From positions 444,707-508,706 of the forward strand of contig NW_023998556.1 of assembly GCF_014805625.2 (NCBI RefSeq): a stretch of DNA of 64,000 nt. Direction: 5' to 3'. Source of the stretch: Glossina fuscipes. Lineage: Eukaryota > Arthropoda > Insecta > Diptera > Glossinidae. Below are positions 1 to 10,540 of this stretch, in pieces (within the stretch, counting starts at the first letter, position 1; every line of letters starts with the position of its first letter). Made by a program: the position numbers and the translations under genes. Below the pieces are notes generated by a model that made no database searches, was not told the origin of the DNA, and saw only the letters and a program-made list of their open reading frames with translations.

Positions 1-650
1 ATTTTTCATGCCCTGCATTGATTTTTATTCAGGCACACGTGTTCCCGTTGGTGCGCTCGTCGATCTAATTGCAGGCATGTAGTGTATGCTCCGCCCGCGA
101 ATACACTACCTGATGATTGGTGAACATTGCATCGAACTCTCGACTTCTTTTAGTACCTCAATGTCTGGCACCACACTGTCAGCTTCTGGTTCAACTTCCT
201 AGTCTTCATATCTTCCTAGGCGCCGTTGCAACTCCTCATTTCGAGCTTGAAGCCGCTAGCTCCTGGCTAAGCCTTGCCTGCGCCGAAGTCGACGGGCCGC
301 TGGTGTAAATGTCGTCAACTAAATTTACGGGGCTTTCTATATCTATCCTACCTACTACTCATGACACCCTAGTTAGCTCGTCTATCATTTCTGTTGTCTC
401 CTGAACATCCGTCGCTTCTTCTCCCCCTACTACCTTATCTCCCCCTTGTGCCACCTGTTTTCCTCCCACGTGAATCCCAAAAAACCTATCTAGTTCTCGC
501 TGCCAGCCTTCAGCTGTAAACGCCAATCTCAATTCTTGTGCTTATGAAATATAGTCTGCCTGACCGCCTCGTCTTCTATCCACCCTTCTTAAACTAAACC
601 CAACTGCATCAGTTTTTCTTAGAACGCATTGCGCGTTATAAATTTCCAAT
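1..650 (-). other. Degenerate retroelement-like coding stretch
   Basis: This stretch is richer in G+C than the rest of the window and strongly pyrimidine-biased on the plus strand. Read on the minus strand, roughly 520 to 240 gives a hydrophilic, acidic translation interrupted by several stop codons. That composition resembles the gag-like part of an old retroelement, but no diagnostic motif is visible. No intact gene is seen, and the rest of the interval holds nothing I can name. Confidence 0.25.
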
Positions 651-1093
651 TTCCTCAGTCATTCGGTCGGCTAATTTTCCCTACTCTGTCCGAAATTTTC
701 TCCATGGTATTATACTTAATATATGTGTATAAATAATATTATAATAGTAATAAATGATAATATAAAATAGATATAATTTAACAAGATAATAAAATACGAT
801 AATATCAAATACGTATAAAATAATAATAAGGCACGAACCTGAAAATAAATGGAAAACAAAATAGACCAATTCTAAATAAATAATAAATGTTAAATAAATA
901 AATAATTGTCAAATTAAATATAAATGAAACAACGACGTTTTGTTTATTTCAATTTAATAACGTATAAAATTTACATTTTTTATATTTGAAGTTAGTAATA
1001 ATTGAAAATTGTAAAAAAAAATTAAATGTACCATGCCACTCGTCTGTCCTACATTTTCTCATCCCCCAGTATCCCCCAGTCCTATCAGTCCTT

Positions 1094-1345
1094 CAGGGCT
1101 GGCGATTAAGCTAACCGTCTCATCCCCTATCCGTAAAAGTCTTCAGTAATATTCGTTATTCAGGGATGGCGATTAAGCTAACCGTCACATCCCCTATCCG
1201 TAAAAGTCAACAGTACTATTCGCTACTCAGGGATGGCGATTAGGCTAACCGTCACATCCCCTATCCGTAAAAGTCAGCAGTACTATTCGTTATTCAGGGA
1301 AGGCGATTAAGGTAACCGTCACATCCCCTATCCGTAACATTTTGT
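1094..1345 (+). repeat. 67-bp tandem repeat, four units
   Basis: Four consecutive units start at 1094, 1161, 1228 and 1295, exactly 67 bp apart. Each unit opens with cagggatggcgattaagcta or a close variant and ends near ccgtaaaagtc. The units differ by only a few substitutions, so this is a young minisatellite-like array. No reading frame runs through it. Confidence 0.9.
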
Positions 1346-1365
1346 GTGTGTATCTTACATGTTCA

Positions 1366-1475
1366 TATTTTTGAGTACATTCTTGGAATACATTTTTGTG
1401 TATGATGGCTATATGGTTATGTTTTTGAGTACATTCTTGGAATACATTTTGTGTATGTAGCTTATATGTTCATTT
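1366..1475 (+). repeat. 64-bp tandem duplication
   Basis: The motif ttgagtacattcttggaata occurs at 1371 and again at 1435, followed each time by a similar cattttgtgtatg tail. This two-unit duplication lies directly after the 67-bp array but is unrelated to it in sequence. Confidence 0.8.
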
Positions 1476-1839
1476 GAGCGGGAGGAGGCTGATCATGTTC
1501 AGTAGACAGACGTGTAAACGGACAAATCGGACTGACTAGTGGACGTCTGCGGATAAACGTTTAGGCGGACGGACTGGTTATTAGCAAGGGAGCAAAGCGC
1601 TTCCTTACATCTTTTATCTATTTATCTTAAGCTATTGTTCCAAAGTGATAGTGAGGATGACAGTTTTTGCCCCAGACGTCCTGATAAACGTGCTTTAGCA
1701 TAATGATAAATAGTTGAAGAAATATAAATTTGTTATAAATTTGGCAATATTGCCGTGTTATTTGCAGGCATTGTATTTTATGCAAATACTATGAAGAAAT
1801 GCTTGCTTGATTTAATTTATACAAATCCAAAGAATCAGC

Positions 1840-2207
1840 ATGCCAGAAGAATCGTTTTACGGTAAGTTTCGTTGCAGAATGTGTGCAATATTAGATGATT
1901 TAGACAAATAGAAAAACAAGAATCAAATGACGTTATTATACCTGCAATAAAATGGCGGCTTTCAATGTTTGTGAACTCTCTATTAAACTATTTTATTTTA
2001 CGTTGCCGCAAGTAAGGCAATAAAGAATTTTATCTAATCATCCATTTTTTATACTTTTATTCAGAAGTTACATTGGCCGCCGAAAATAGTGCTGCGTCGT
2101 GGGATGTTCCTTTAAATAGCGAGGATTACCCTAGAGGTCAAAAACTGGTAATTAGACAAGTTTTACTGGGTGCCAAAGCTAAGGAATATGAATTCATTGT
2201 TGTCGAG
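1840..2207 (+). pseudogene. Nlp: Nucleoplasmin-like (Nlp) gene, first two exons only
   Basis: Exon 1 (1840-1861) encodes MPEESFY and ends at a strong donor (g|gtaagt). Exon 2 begins at 2065 after tattcag and runs in phase: EVTLAAENSAASWDV..., then RGQKLVIRQVLLGAKAKEYEF and IVVEV, up to a possible donor at 2208. The start, the W-D-V turn, the GQKLVI strand and the 'LLGA-AKE-EF-VVEV' strands match the N-terminal nucleoplasmin core, a histone-chaperone pentamer domain of fly nucleoplasmin-like protein. Beyond 2207 the remaining beta strands and the acidic tail cannot be followed in one frame, although traces such as FKIV appear in another. Exons 1-2 are open, so this may be a recent truncated duplicate rather than an old pseudogene. 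Family assignment is solid; loss of the C-terminus is inferred. Confidence 0.75.
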
Positions 2208-2385
2208 GTATGCCGAAATATCGACGGCAAGCAAGTACTTTGTGATCCAAGTCTTCTCATGCTCTTTTAAAATAGTAGGCAATCAAGCAGGCGGAATATT
2301 TCTAAATGATCTAAAGGTACAATTTCTGATTGATGACGTATCTCATGATGACCGCTCATTTAATACTATCAGATGACTGCGAATC

Positions 2386-2617
2386 GAGATAAATGCTTAT
2401 TTTTTTTACATTTATATATACAAGATTATATATTATATTTCAAGAACTTGTACGAATTTATGGTAAGAATTAAGAGAAAATTTTTCAAAATAGGGCAAAA
2501 TCGAATGCCACGCCTGTAAAAATTCTATAAAACTATTCAGGAGACCTACAAGGGGAGATAAATGCTTATTTTTTATACATTTATATATACAAGATTATAT
2601 ATTATATTTCAAGCACT
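2386..2617 (+). repeat. Direct repeat pair 167 bp apart, including an interspersed 44-bp segment
   Basis: A segment of about 65 bp starting gagataaatgcttatttttt is present at 2386 and again at 2553 with very few differences. Between the copies, 2481-2524 is a 44-bp segment found in reverse complement at 24923-24968, immediately beside the N gap. It is therefore part of a dispersed repeat. Confidence 0.8.
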
Positions 2618-2731
2618 TCAAGCACAAAAAAAAAAAACTTCATCTTGTTGTAGTTGTTTTGATGATGCGTTGCGTTTCAGACTAGAAAAGCGTCACTGAC
2701 CATTCCTACCTTAATTTTTTTTTTTTTTAGG

Positions 2732-2990
2732 ATTCTAATTTCTCAGGAGTACCGGCATCTGTTCAGGAACTTATTGATAAAGGTTATATACGCTGGCGAA
2801 ATATCACTGAATTTAGAGATAAATCAAGATCGGTCGTACAGTTTTACCTTGCCTATTGCGACCTAGACCTTGAACACAAATTTATATGGGCAGACATTGG
2901 ACGGACGGGCTGGCAGATAGATGAACAAAAGTACAAACGGACAGATGGAGAGGCGAAGAGAAAGGCTCATTTGTAATTTTTCCGTCCATC
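2732..2990 (+). pseudogene. Exon-like fragment of an unidentified gene, copy A
   Basis: A long T tract ending ttttttag precedes an open stretch reading DSNFSGVPASVQELIDKGYI, continuing for about 60 more residues. The core VPASVQELIDKGYI recurs as VPTSVQELIDKGYI at about 9236-9283 with a similar upstream T tract. Two independent copies of an exon-like peptide with mostly conservative change suggest that it descends from a real coding exon. I do not recognise the family. After GYI the two copies diverge completely. Confidence 0.35.
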
Positions 2991-3249
2991 ACCATAGAAT
3001 GATGCGTTTGCAAGAAAGAAACTTGAGAGTGTATATATTCCTGATCAGCATCTAATTATAAATCGATTTATGTACGTCCGGCTGGCTGTCTGCCCATCTA
3101 TGTGATATTTGTTTGTCTCTTGGCCACAAAAATGAAGCTGGCAGAAGCATTGGGAATTATTGGGCAGAGGCTGGTTTTGAAAATGGCGCATATCGATCGA
3201 AGGACACGCTTACAATGTGATGTTAAAAATTGCGTTCCTTGTTCATTAT

Positions 3250-5385
3250 TCATAAACTACAGCAGATAAATCTACAAAAATTTGAAAATCGAATAATATT
3301 TCATGAGTATATTTTTTTTTTTGTTTTTATTTATTAATAACTGCATTCTTATATGGAATGAATATAAATAAACACTAAAAAAGCTATAATTATATAAGTA
3401 TTTGAAGAGGAAAAAGATACAAGAAACCAAGGATAAGTAAAATACATCGAAATGTTATTAATTAAATAAAATGCAAAAAATAGCAAAACTATTTTAAACT
3501 TTATTTGAGGTTATTTAAATCCAATAAGAGAAATTCGTAAAGAAAGTGATCCAAATAAGAAATAAGAAATTGAAAATAAGAAATTGTAAATCGAAAGTGA
3601 TTCTATATTGAAAGAAATTCTATATTGAAAAAAATTCTATATTGAAAGAAATTCTATATTGAAAGAAATTCTAAATTGACTTGGACAAGAAATAAAACTC
3701 ACTAGAAACCTTCTGTTGTTACTGCGGTAAGGTCAAGTTCGATTTATTTAACTAATTATATATATATATTCAATAATACTTTAGAATACATACGGACGAT
3801 ATAAAGGCACAAATAATTTTTGTTTATTGATTTGATTTTATTTTGTTACTTAAAAATTATGCCTAACTAGATGTGACATGCACGTTGTTTTCGATTTTAA
3901 AAGAAATTTTAAAAGTTCTACGATTTTCCCATGAACTCTACTTAGCACCCAAATTCCTATTTGGCTTTCCACCATCACGTTCCCATTCGCGATTAAATTC
4001 GTGCTCCACGTTTGCGTGTAAGACCAGTTTCTTCTAGACTTAATTCGCACATTTGCATGTCATCGATACCTACAAATTGGTTATTTGTTAATAAAAAAAA
4101 ATTTTCAAACAGTTTAAATTTTCCATTTATATTAGTTAGTTGTAGTGACATTAGTTTGCAAGGTAGAGAAATATTAATCAGAAAATGGAATTATTCACGT
4201 CTGTCTTTAAATTTACGACTAGAAAAACAAATTAAATCACAATTGCTTCGTTATTTTTCCATTTTTCAAGTGTACAAAAAAATTATCTCATCCGATTCAA
4301 ATTTTCCACATCTATTATTTCCTACTGGTTTTTGCTGAAAGCTGTTGAAAATTTTCTATTTTTCCATACAAGATCTCTTTTCAAGTGAAGACGATAGCAT
4401 GAGATTGCGATCAGTAGGCACTACATGGACAGACCTCAGACCGACAAATATGCTGAAACCAATGCAAATAATTATTCTGCATTTTTCGGCATAAGATTGG
4501 TCTACCTTAAGGACTTAAGTTCTTCTGTGTGTTACATATATTCGCACAAAATTAATACAATCCACATAGCAAATGATGTCAGGTATAAAGACATAAAGGT
4601 AAAGAGAGCCGTAAAGTTATCTATGAAATTCCGATATTGATCTAAATTTTAAATTTTGCTTGCATGGTGTTGATCAAGAACATGCTAGAGTTCAACTATT
4701 TATGTTGTATATCAATATTCACTTTTATAGGTTTGCTTTAACGAGTTTTGCGAAAAAATTGAAAAAAAGCGTTTTTGGTCGTAAAATTTGTATTCAAGAT
4801 CTAAAAAAAAAATATTTCATTTTTGGTAGAATATTTCATTTTTGGAGGAAGAAACAGAATTAAACCTGTAAGTACTTTTAATGAAGTTGTTTCCAATTTT
4901 GAACCAAAAGAGAACGGATTAAATTCAGCTGCTCCATTCTGTAAGTAGTATAGACGGTTTATCAGCATGTAATTCCATTTGTCTTGCTATCCATTGGCAA
5001 TCGAAATGAGCGTACCATAAACCACGTTTAGCTACGAAAAAGAAGAAAAGAAGAAGTTGTTACGTCAACTTTTTTTTTGAGATAACATTAACTTTCTGTT
5101 TTCGTGAGCATTAGCGCGCACAAAAGGTATACGGAAATAACGATGCTATGCATGAAAGAATTTCTTTTCTTCGTTCATTTCATAACTCCACATATAGATA
5201 GATGTAAGGAGCAAAGCAGCACACAGTTCAGTTCAATTTATTTCAGTGTTTTAACGTTTTTGGGATGTGTGGTTAACTCTTTTCGCACAGAAGAAGCAAT
5301 CATCTTATGTTATCTCTTGACATGTTGTAGCGCATTCGCCTTCAATGTCAAACTTGAGTGTGCGAATTGATTTCTGGAAGTGTTT
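3250..5385. other. AT-rich stretch with no recognisable gene
   Basis: Homopolymer runs and short open stretches only. The one structured feature is the 17-bp tandem repeat at 3601-3680, listed separately. A 66-codon minus-strand opening at 3850-4050 has no ATG start context or motif that I can support. I see no RNA gene. Confidence 0.6.
3601..3680 (+). repeat. 17-bp tandem repeat, about 4.7 units
   Basis: The unit ttctatattgaaagaaa starts at 3601, 3618, 3635, 3652 and 3669, with one or two changes per unit. It is a simple minisatellite in non-coding DNA. Confidence 0.9.
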
Positions 5386-5387
5386 TT

Positions 5388-6268
5388 TATACCCTTCACC
5401 ACTTGCGGTACCGGGTATATTAAACTTAGATGTTGCTCATGTCTTTGTTCTGTTTCTCGTTATATTAACCTAGATACAACTTTTAAAAGACGATTTCTCC
5501 TCGCTCTCAGTTCCATCCGTTGATACTGGGCCAATTATAAATATTGTGACAATACATCCCCTAGTGTAGAAGAGCTGCAGTCATACATTGCCATTGTAGA
5601 ATAGGTCTGCTGTAAAGAAAATGGATAGCAGAAGTAGAATATTTGTCTAAATTTTATAATTTATATTGAATAGTAACGTAATGAAATTTGTACATATAAA
5701 TGATCTCAATCAAAGTTCGTGTAAAGAACTTTTTGCTTGAATCTGTTCTGCACAGCCCAATGAATCATCTATTGCTGAAGAAATATTATTATAAAAATAA
5801 AAAAGAACGTTATAGTTGTGGTCTGATATTCATCATGAAACTTTGAAAATTAGACCGTTTTGTTATGTATACTTCAGTTTCGTTACATGACTTTTTATTC
5901 TTTGTCACTAGCATTAGACTTCTCTTTAATTTTACCAGTAACGGCCTCTGTTCCAGACGGCTGGGAACGCATTGTATATTGCGCAAATTAAAAGGTTGCA
6001 TCTTTTATCCTGGGCCAAAGAAAGTTTCGACTGTTGATAGCATATGTTGGCCGCGACAAGCACCAAGAATAAGTTTTATGGAACCAAGTTTTATCAAAAT
6101 GACTCAAATGTCGCTGCCTGTAGGTTGAACATGAGAGAACGACAACAAACAGACAGACAAGCTTAGATCGGTATAATAGAAGATGGGTCTATATAAAGTC
6201 GTTTTAGTTGTTGATTACATCCGTACAATCTTAATATATCCTTGTATCGCAAGTGGTATCGAGTATAG
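5388..6268 (+). mobile_element. Putative TATACC-type dispersed element with inverted ends
   Basis: The left end reads tatacccttcaccacttgcg followed by gtaccgggtata. The right end reads tatcgcaagtggtatcgagt followed by atag, so the core caccacttgcg/cgcaagtgg is inverted at the two ends. Near the right end is a gacaaacagacagacaagc tract followed by a gatcggtat motif. Flies carry abundant repeats bounded by TATACCC..GGGTATA and holding such acagacag tracts, which is known background; assigning this copy is inference. Open stretches inside are short and in different frames. Related end motifs occur at about 43548 and 45087. Confidence 0.4.
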
Positions 6269-6929
6269 TGACTTTAAATGGTGAATGAAATCCATAAATC
6301 ATAATGAAAGTTAGTCAATGGATGCAGCTAAGTCTTTCTGTTATGACATGTAATACCATGATTAAAAGTTTCACATTAACTTATGCTTAAACGATGCGAA
6401 TTTATAAATTAATTTATGAAACAAATTTGTGCCGCTTGGCTGCTACAAATATCCCGTAATACACATTTTCTATTCACCTCATAGCCAAGTATATTTAAAA
6501 AAAAAAATGTAATCAAATCCAAACGAATAATTAGTTTTCTGCTTGTGCAAAAACGGGAAAAATCGGCCATGCTCTGAATATATCGGAAAAACATTACATG
6601 TTTCCAAACCACTATTTCGCAAAAATATGTCATATGAGTAGGCGGTGATAGAGGTAAAGCTGCCGGCTTTTCCATTATCTGTTGTTCAACCAATTTTTGT
6701 ATTTTAAGTGCACGTACCGGTACTACAAAAATTTCCTCAAATTTCGATTTTGTATATTCAAATATTCTCAATTTCAATTTGGGACCTCAAAGATTATATT
6801 GCAAAAATAGTTATTTTTTACTACTTTTTCAACGTTTTTTCCCAAAAACATTTGACAAGCAGCAAAAAAATAAAACCAGATACATAATTAGAATCACAAG
6901 AAAAACTTTGTTGCGTCTTTCGCATTGGA

Positions 6930-7566
6930 TTGCGGATGTTTTGCAAATTACATCCAAATTGGCCATTAGTGGAAGTCGCGTTCCTAGTGGCCTTGTATGC
7001 GGAGACACAAAGTTTATTTTTGCATCTAAATGGACAGCAAGTTCAATTAGTTTTGAAGAATTTACCAACGCAGCTACAAGACCAACAACAAGAATTGAAC
7101 TTATTAAAAGAGACTGTGGAAAAGTCTTTCAACGATATCAAAGAAACAATAACGAAACATTTATTTACCATAGAATATGTTTTAGTAGATACTTTAATAA
7201 ACGAGTGCGGCGCGGAGAATGAGTGAGTATGTCTGCTTAACACACTGAAGTTTTAATTAAAATATCTTTTGGCATTTGTTTAGCTACACGGACGTTGTTA
7301 AAGATGTTTTAACCTCGGTGCAAAAAACCGAAGAATCGTTAAGAAGCTTAAAGAACTTGAATAGTGGTGCTGGTGGTAGTACAATTGCGTCCGCTGTATC
7401 ATTAAGCAACTCGATCATGTCCGATGATGACAAGGTACGTTTGCAATTACGTGTTGATGTGTTAGGCTGGACTGGGGAAATATCAAAACTGGGATTTACG
7501 ACATCCGACATTGATAAATTGGTCGACTTAAATGACATGGTACAGGAAAATATTAAACTTAAGTAA
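6930..7566 (+). pseudogene. COG2-like (conserved oligomeric Golgi subunit 2) C-terminal fragment
   Basis: COG2 is a subunit of the COG tethering complex of the Golgi. The last exon (7284-7566) encodes YTDVVKDVLTSVQKTEESL, then SLSNSIMSDDDKVRLQLRVD and ends LVDLNDMVQENIKLK-stop. This matches the conserved COG2 C-terminus: 'DVL-SV-K-EESL', then a gap, then 'MSD-DK-RLQL-DV'. The preceding exon ends at 7222 with a gtgagt donor. Joining GA to the C after ttgtttag at 7283 keeps the frame (AEN-D-YTD). That exon gives a helical, Q-rich stretch (QVQLVLKNLPTQLQDQQQEL...). The conserved block expected between these two parts in COG2 is absent, and no upstream exons are evident, so this looks like a truncated or internally deleted copy. 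An alternative is the live 3' end of a gene with distant 5' exons. Confidence 0.65.
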
Positions 7567-7599
7567 TCTTTCTATTATATCACTTTCGATTATTTCCTT

Positions 7600-8500
7600 C
7601 ATCTTATAAGCATTTATTAAATATAATTATATTTGTATGTATATATGTATGTATAAATTAGTAAAATTATATGTCTGGGACATTTTGCAAGACTTTATAA
7701 AAATGTATATGGTTTTATAATGTATAACTGTTTATGCTTAAGCTTAATTTTATTCTTTCTTTACCCTCATTTTCAATACACATTAATTTCATTAAATGCC
7801 ATCAACAATAATGATATATACATATATCGATATTGTAATAAATTTGATATGGTATGATGTATTTAGATTATTAGGCCCTAAGCTGCTCGGCTGCAGTACG
7901 CCAAGTCTATTCATCTTTTATAATGCCAAAGTGTCTCGGTATAAGACGGTCACTCATCTTAAAGGTTCAGGCAGATTGAATGCCTAGTGCTATTAGCGAG
8001 TAAAACGCTTGGTTGAGTTACTTTATGAGAACTGATTTTCTTTATTTTCTTAGGCACTATTTATACTAAATTTTTACACTAAATTATTCTTATCTTATTC
8101 TAAACAGGATTGTAACTGCTTACTAAATTATGCTTATCACACACTAGATTATTCTTATATAAACAGAATTATCACTGTTTACATGCGAAGTGAAGTGTGA
8201 CATTTTATTTTATCAAAAGGGTTATGCTGAAGTGGCATAATTTTGTCACACTTCAAGTGGGTGCATACGATAGTATGCGATCACACTACAATATACTTAA
8301 CCGATTTGCCAGAGTTATAAAGTTGAGAGCTAGATGTTGTTAGGCAGTCTCCTCATTACAACAACAACGTCAGATTATTTTTCACTGTAATTTACGCAAA
8401 AAAGATTGAGAAAAGAAAGAAATTACCACAAATAAGAAAAAAAAACTCATTCACAAAAATATAATATCAAAAATATAATCAGTTATCAGTTAAACAAAAA
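7600..8500. other. Non-coding stretch with a hairpin, LTR-like
   Basis: No coding region is supported. A perfect inverted pair (gaagtgtgaca near 8191 and tgtcacacttc near 8246) encloses about 45 bp. Two similar segments beginning ctaaattattcttat / ctaaattatgcttat lie just upstream, at about 8082-8180. This arrangement could be an old LTR, but no partner LTR, primer-binding site or polypurine tract was found. Confidence 0.3.
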
Positions 8501-9215
8501 AGTGTTGTTGTGCCAATATTTAAACGTGCGTATGCATATTATATGAATACTACGCTGATACACATATATGTATGTCTGTATATATATATAAATACAATGA
8601 AAACAATTTCAACGGGATGTAATAATAATTTCATTGGATGTAACGCCCAAGTGTGGAATGTTCTAAGATGTGAACACTTAGTAGTACTCTGTATCTACAA
8701 CACTTATACGCTTGAGCTCGTAAATGAACGCTTTTGCAACATCCAATTGGAAATTGGAAATATAATGGATAGCATGAAGGAAAAGTGCAGGCACACATTC
8801 ACATTCAGCAAGCTTAAAACAATTTTGATTGCCGGCCTCATAGCCAGTAAAATCGTACATGAACAAAAAAAAACATCAACAAGAAAACAACGATTTACGA
8901 CAATCATAAGAAGAACAATTTACAGTTTAAGTTCTTCCATATCGGATAATCTCAGATGTGTATGCCATCCTGATCACTATATAAATGATCGATTGAACAG
9001 AAGTAATGCGCGTTTGAGCCTACGAAATTTTCCTTGTTTCGCAGAAACCGTTATCTTCTTTCATTGCATATGTGAAAACACACAGTTATTAAAAAAAAAA
9101 CTAGCAGAATTGAAAAGCATTGCCATCCCAAATATCTCTATTGACAGTGGTGCGGAGATGAAACAAAATTTACAAATAAAAAACTTTGTGCTTATTCTAA
9201 TTTTTTTTTTATTTT

Positions 9216-9290
9216 TTAAAATCCTCATTTCTTAAGAGTACCGACATCTGTTCAAGAACTTATTGATAAAGGTTATATAACTATTGTAAT
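9216..9290 (+). pseudogene. Exon-like fragment of an unidentified gene, copy B
   Basis: Second copy of the peptide VPTSVQELIDKGYI (see 2732-2990). Here the T tract is followed by aaaatcctc instead of an AG, so the splice acceptor is lost, and the frame runs into AT-repeat DNA after GYIT. The roughly 50-bp core is nearly identical to copy A at nucleotide level. Confidence 0.35.
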
Positions 9291-9376
9291 TTTTTTTTAT
9301 TTTCATTTATATATATATGTATATAAATATATATACATATAATTGCGTGTTTCATCAATTCTCTTTATTGTCATTG

Positions 9377-9800
9377 TTATTTCTTTGAACTAGTACGAGT
9401 ACGTCTTAAGTCCGATAACCGCCACTTCTTTGGTGGGCTATCCGTTAATACTGCGTCGGGATCTTTTTCCATTTCCATTTCCTGAAGGGCCAATTTCCTA
9501 TTGATTGGTGTACTTGTTTCAACAGCATTTTTAAGAAACTCCCCTAATTCAGGTGTCGTCGTCTCGGTTTGTAATAAATTTCTATTGGGTGTCTCACAGA
9601 GTTCATTGGGTGGCCTAAAATTCTATTTTGGGTTTAATAACAAGCGCTTTTAACGAAACAGCATCGCAACACTTAAAGTCAAATGCCCGGTTTGTTTGGA
9701 TTCATCATTAAGAGCTAACAATGTATCATCGGTCTGTTGACATAAAAATTGCTTTGAATCATCTTGAGGAAGAACCCATTGACTTAATACAATATCAGCA
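9377..9800 (-). pseudogene. Small unidentified gene, lightly damaged
   Basis: Reading the minus strand from about 9796, an ATG opens MGSDYADIVLSQWVLPQDDS, continuing through QFLCQQTDDTLLALNDESKQ. A one-base shift near 9690 then leads to FDFKCCDAVSLKALVIKPKI, a stop near 9620, and an open C-terminal half (PPNELCETPNRNLLQ..., FLKNAVETSTPINRKLAL..., SPPKKWRLSDLRRTRTSSKK-stop at 9377). The acidic/polar N-terminal half and basic C-terminal tail suggest a small nuclear or regulatory protein of about 165 residues. The stop near 9620 sits beside a ttttag that could be a splice acceptor, so an intron boundary is possible. I do not recognise the family. Confidence 0.5.
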
Positions 9801-10059
9801 TAATCGCTTCCCATCTCTCCACTCCTTCATCGTTTTCAACTTTTATATTTGATTTCTACAATTTTCACGTCTTTGTCTGCCTACCATAGCATATAACATC
9901 CAGCATACAAAAAAAGAATTTTCATATTTTGTTTATGAACAGCTGTCGCATGTATAAAAATTTGGTGTCTTTAGAGAAAATAGCGTATATACTCTCAATA
10001 ATTTATATAAAAATGCCAACCATCTGAGAATAAGCGTCCACACATTTGTTTACATTTTT

Positions 10060-10540
10060 CAATAATTGAACATGTATTTGTATAATCTAATGGCGCGTTG
10101 TTTAAAATCATTAAGTGTTGTTTTAAAAATTTTAACGGCTCATTCTTTTGGATTAGAATAAGCATGCAAAATAACAGCTTCTTTGCCAGTGGATATAAAG
10201 CCATCGATTTGTTCCAAAACTTAATTATTAATTAGCTTATATAAAAGCAAACGTGTGCGACAATCAAAGCCTTTTTCTGCAGTACCCACATTATCCTTGC
10301 GATCTTGCATTCGGTTTTTTTATGACCTTTACGAGCATGAGTTTTCGATTGGTTAAAGACCTGCAAACGAAAATATACATAACAGCCTTGCTATTGATGT
10401 CCATATAACACGTACGCTATTAGACAATTTCATGTCGAAACCTGCACCATCCCCGGTAGCCACTTCCAAAGGGAAGAACATCATACGACAGGCGTTACTC
10501 ACTCCACATAAATTAGTGTCACTACCTTGTTATGATCGCA
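10060..10540 (-). pseudogene. RIOK3-type RIO kinase, 5' kinase-domain fragment with intron
   Basis: RIO kinases are atypical kinases/ATPases of ribosome biogenesis. On the minus strand the order is GAGFDMKLSNS, an intron of about 60 bp (gtacgt..tttgcag), VFNQSKTHARKGHKK, a one-base shift, then DNVGTAEKGFDCRTRLLLYK and VLEQIDGFISTGKEAVILHAYSN, ending AVKIFKTTLNDFKQR. The flexible phosphate-binding loop (ISTGKEA) and the AVK-FKTTL strand with the catalytic-pocket lysine are RIO signatures, and HAY plus KTTLNDFK points to RIOK3 rather than RIOK1. In-frame stops interrupt it after KLINN and after NPKE, and everything past the N-lobe is missing. The correctly phased intron shows it derives from genomic DNA, not a retrocopy. 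Confidence 0.85.

Noticed and set aside
681..869. Hydrophobic Tyr/Ile/Phe-rich minus-strand opening
   Set aside because: Purely a product of TAATA-type AT repeats.
8510..9235. A 241-codon plus-strand opening
   Set aside because: It starts at GTG, is largely low-complexity AT-driven sequence with membrane-like runs from homopolymers, shows no motif or splice logic, and overlaps an exon-like fragment in another frame. Length alone is not enough.
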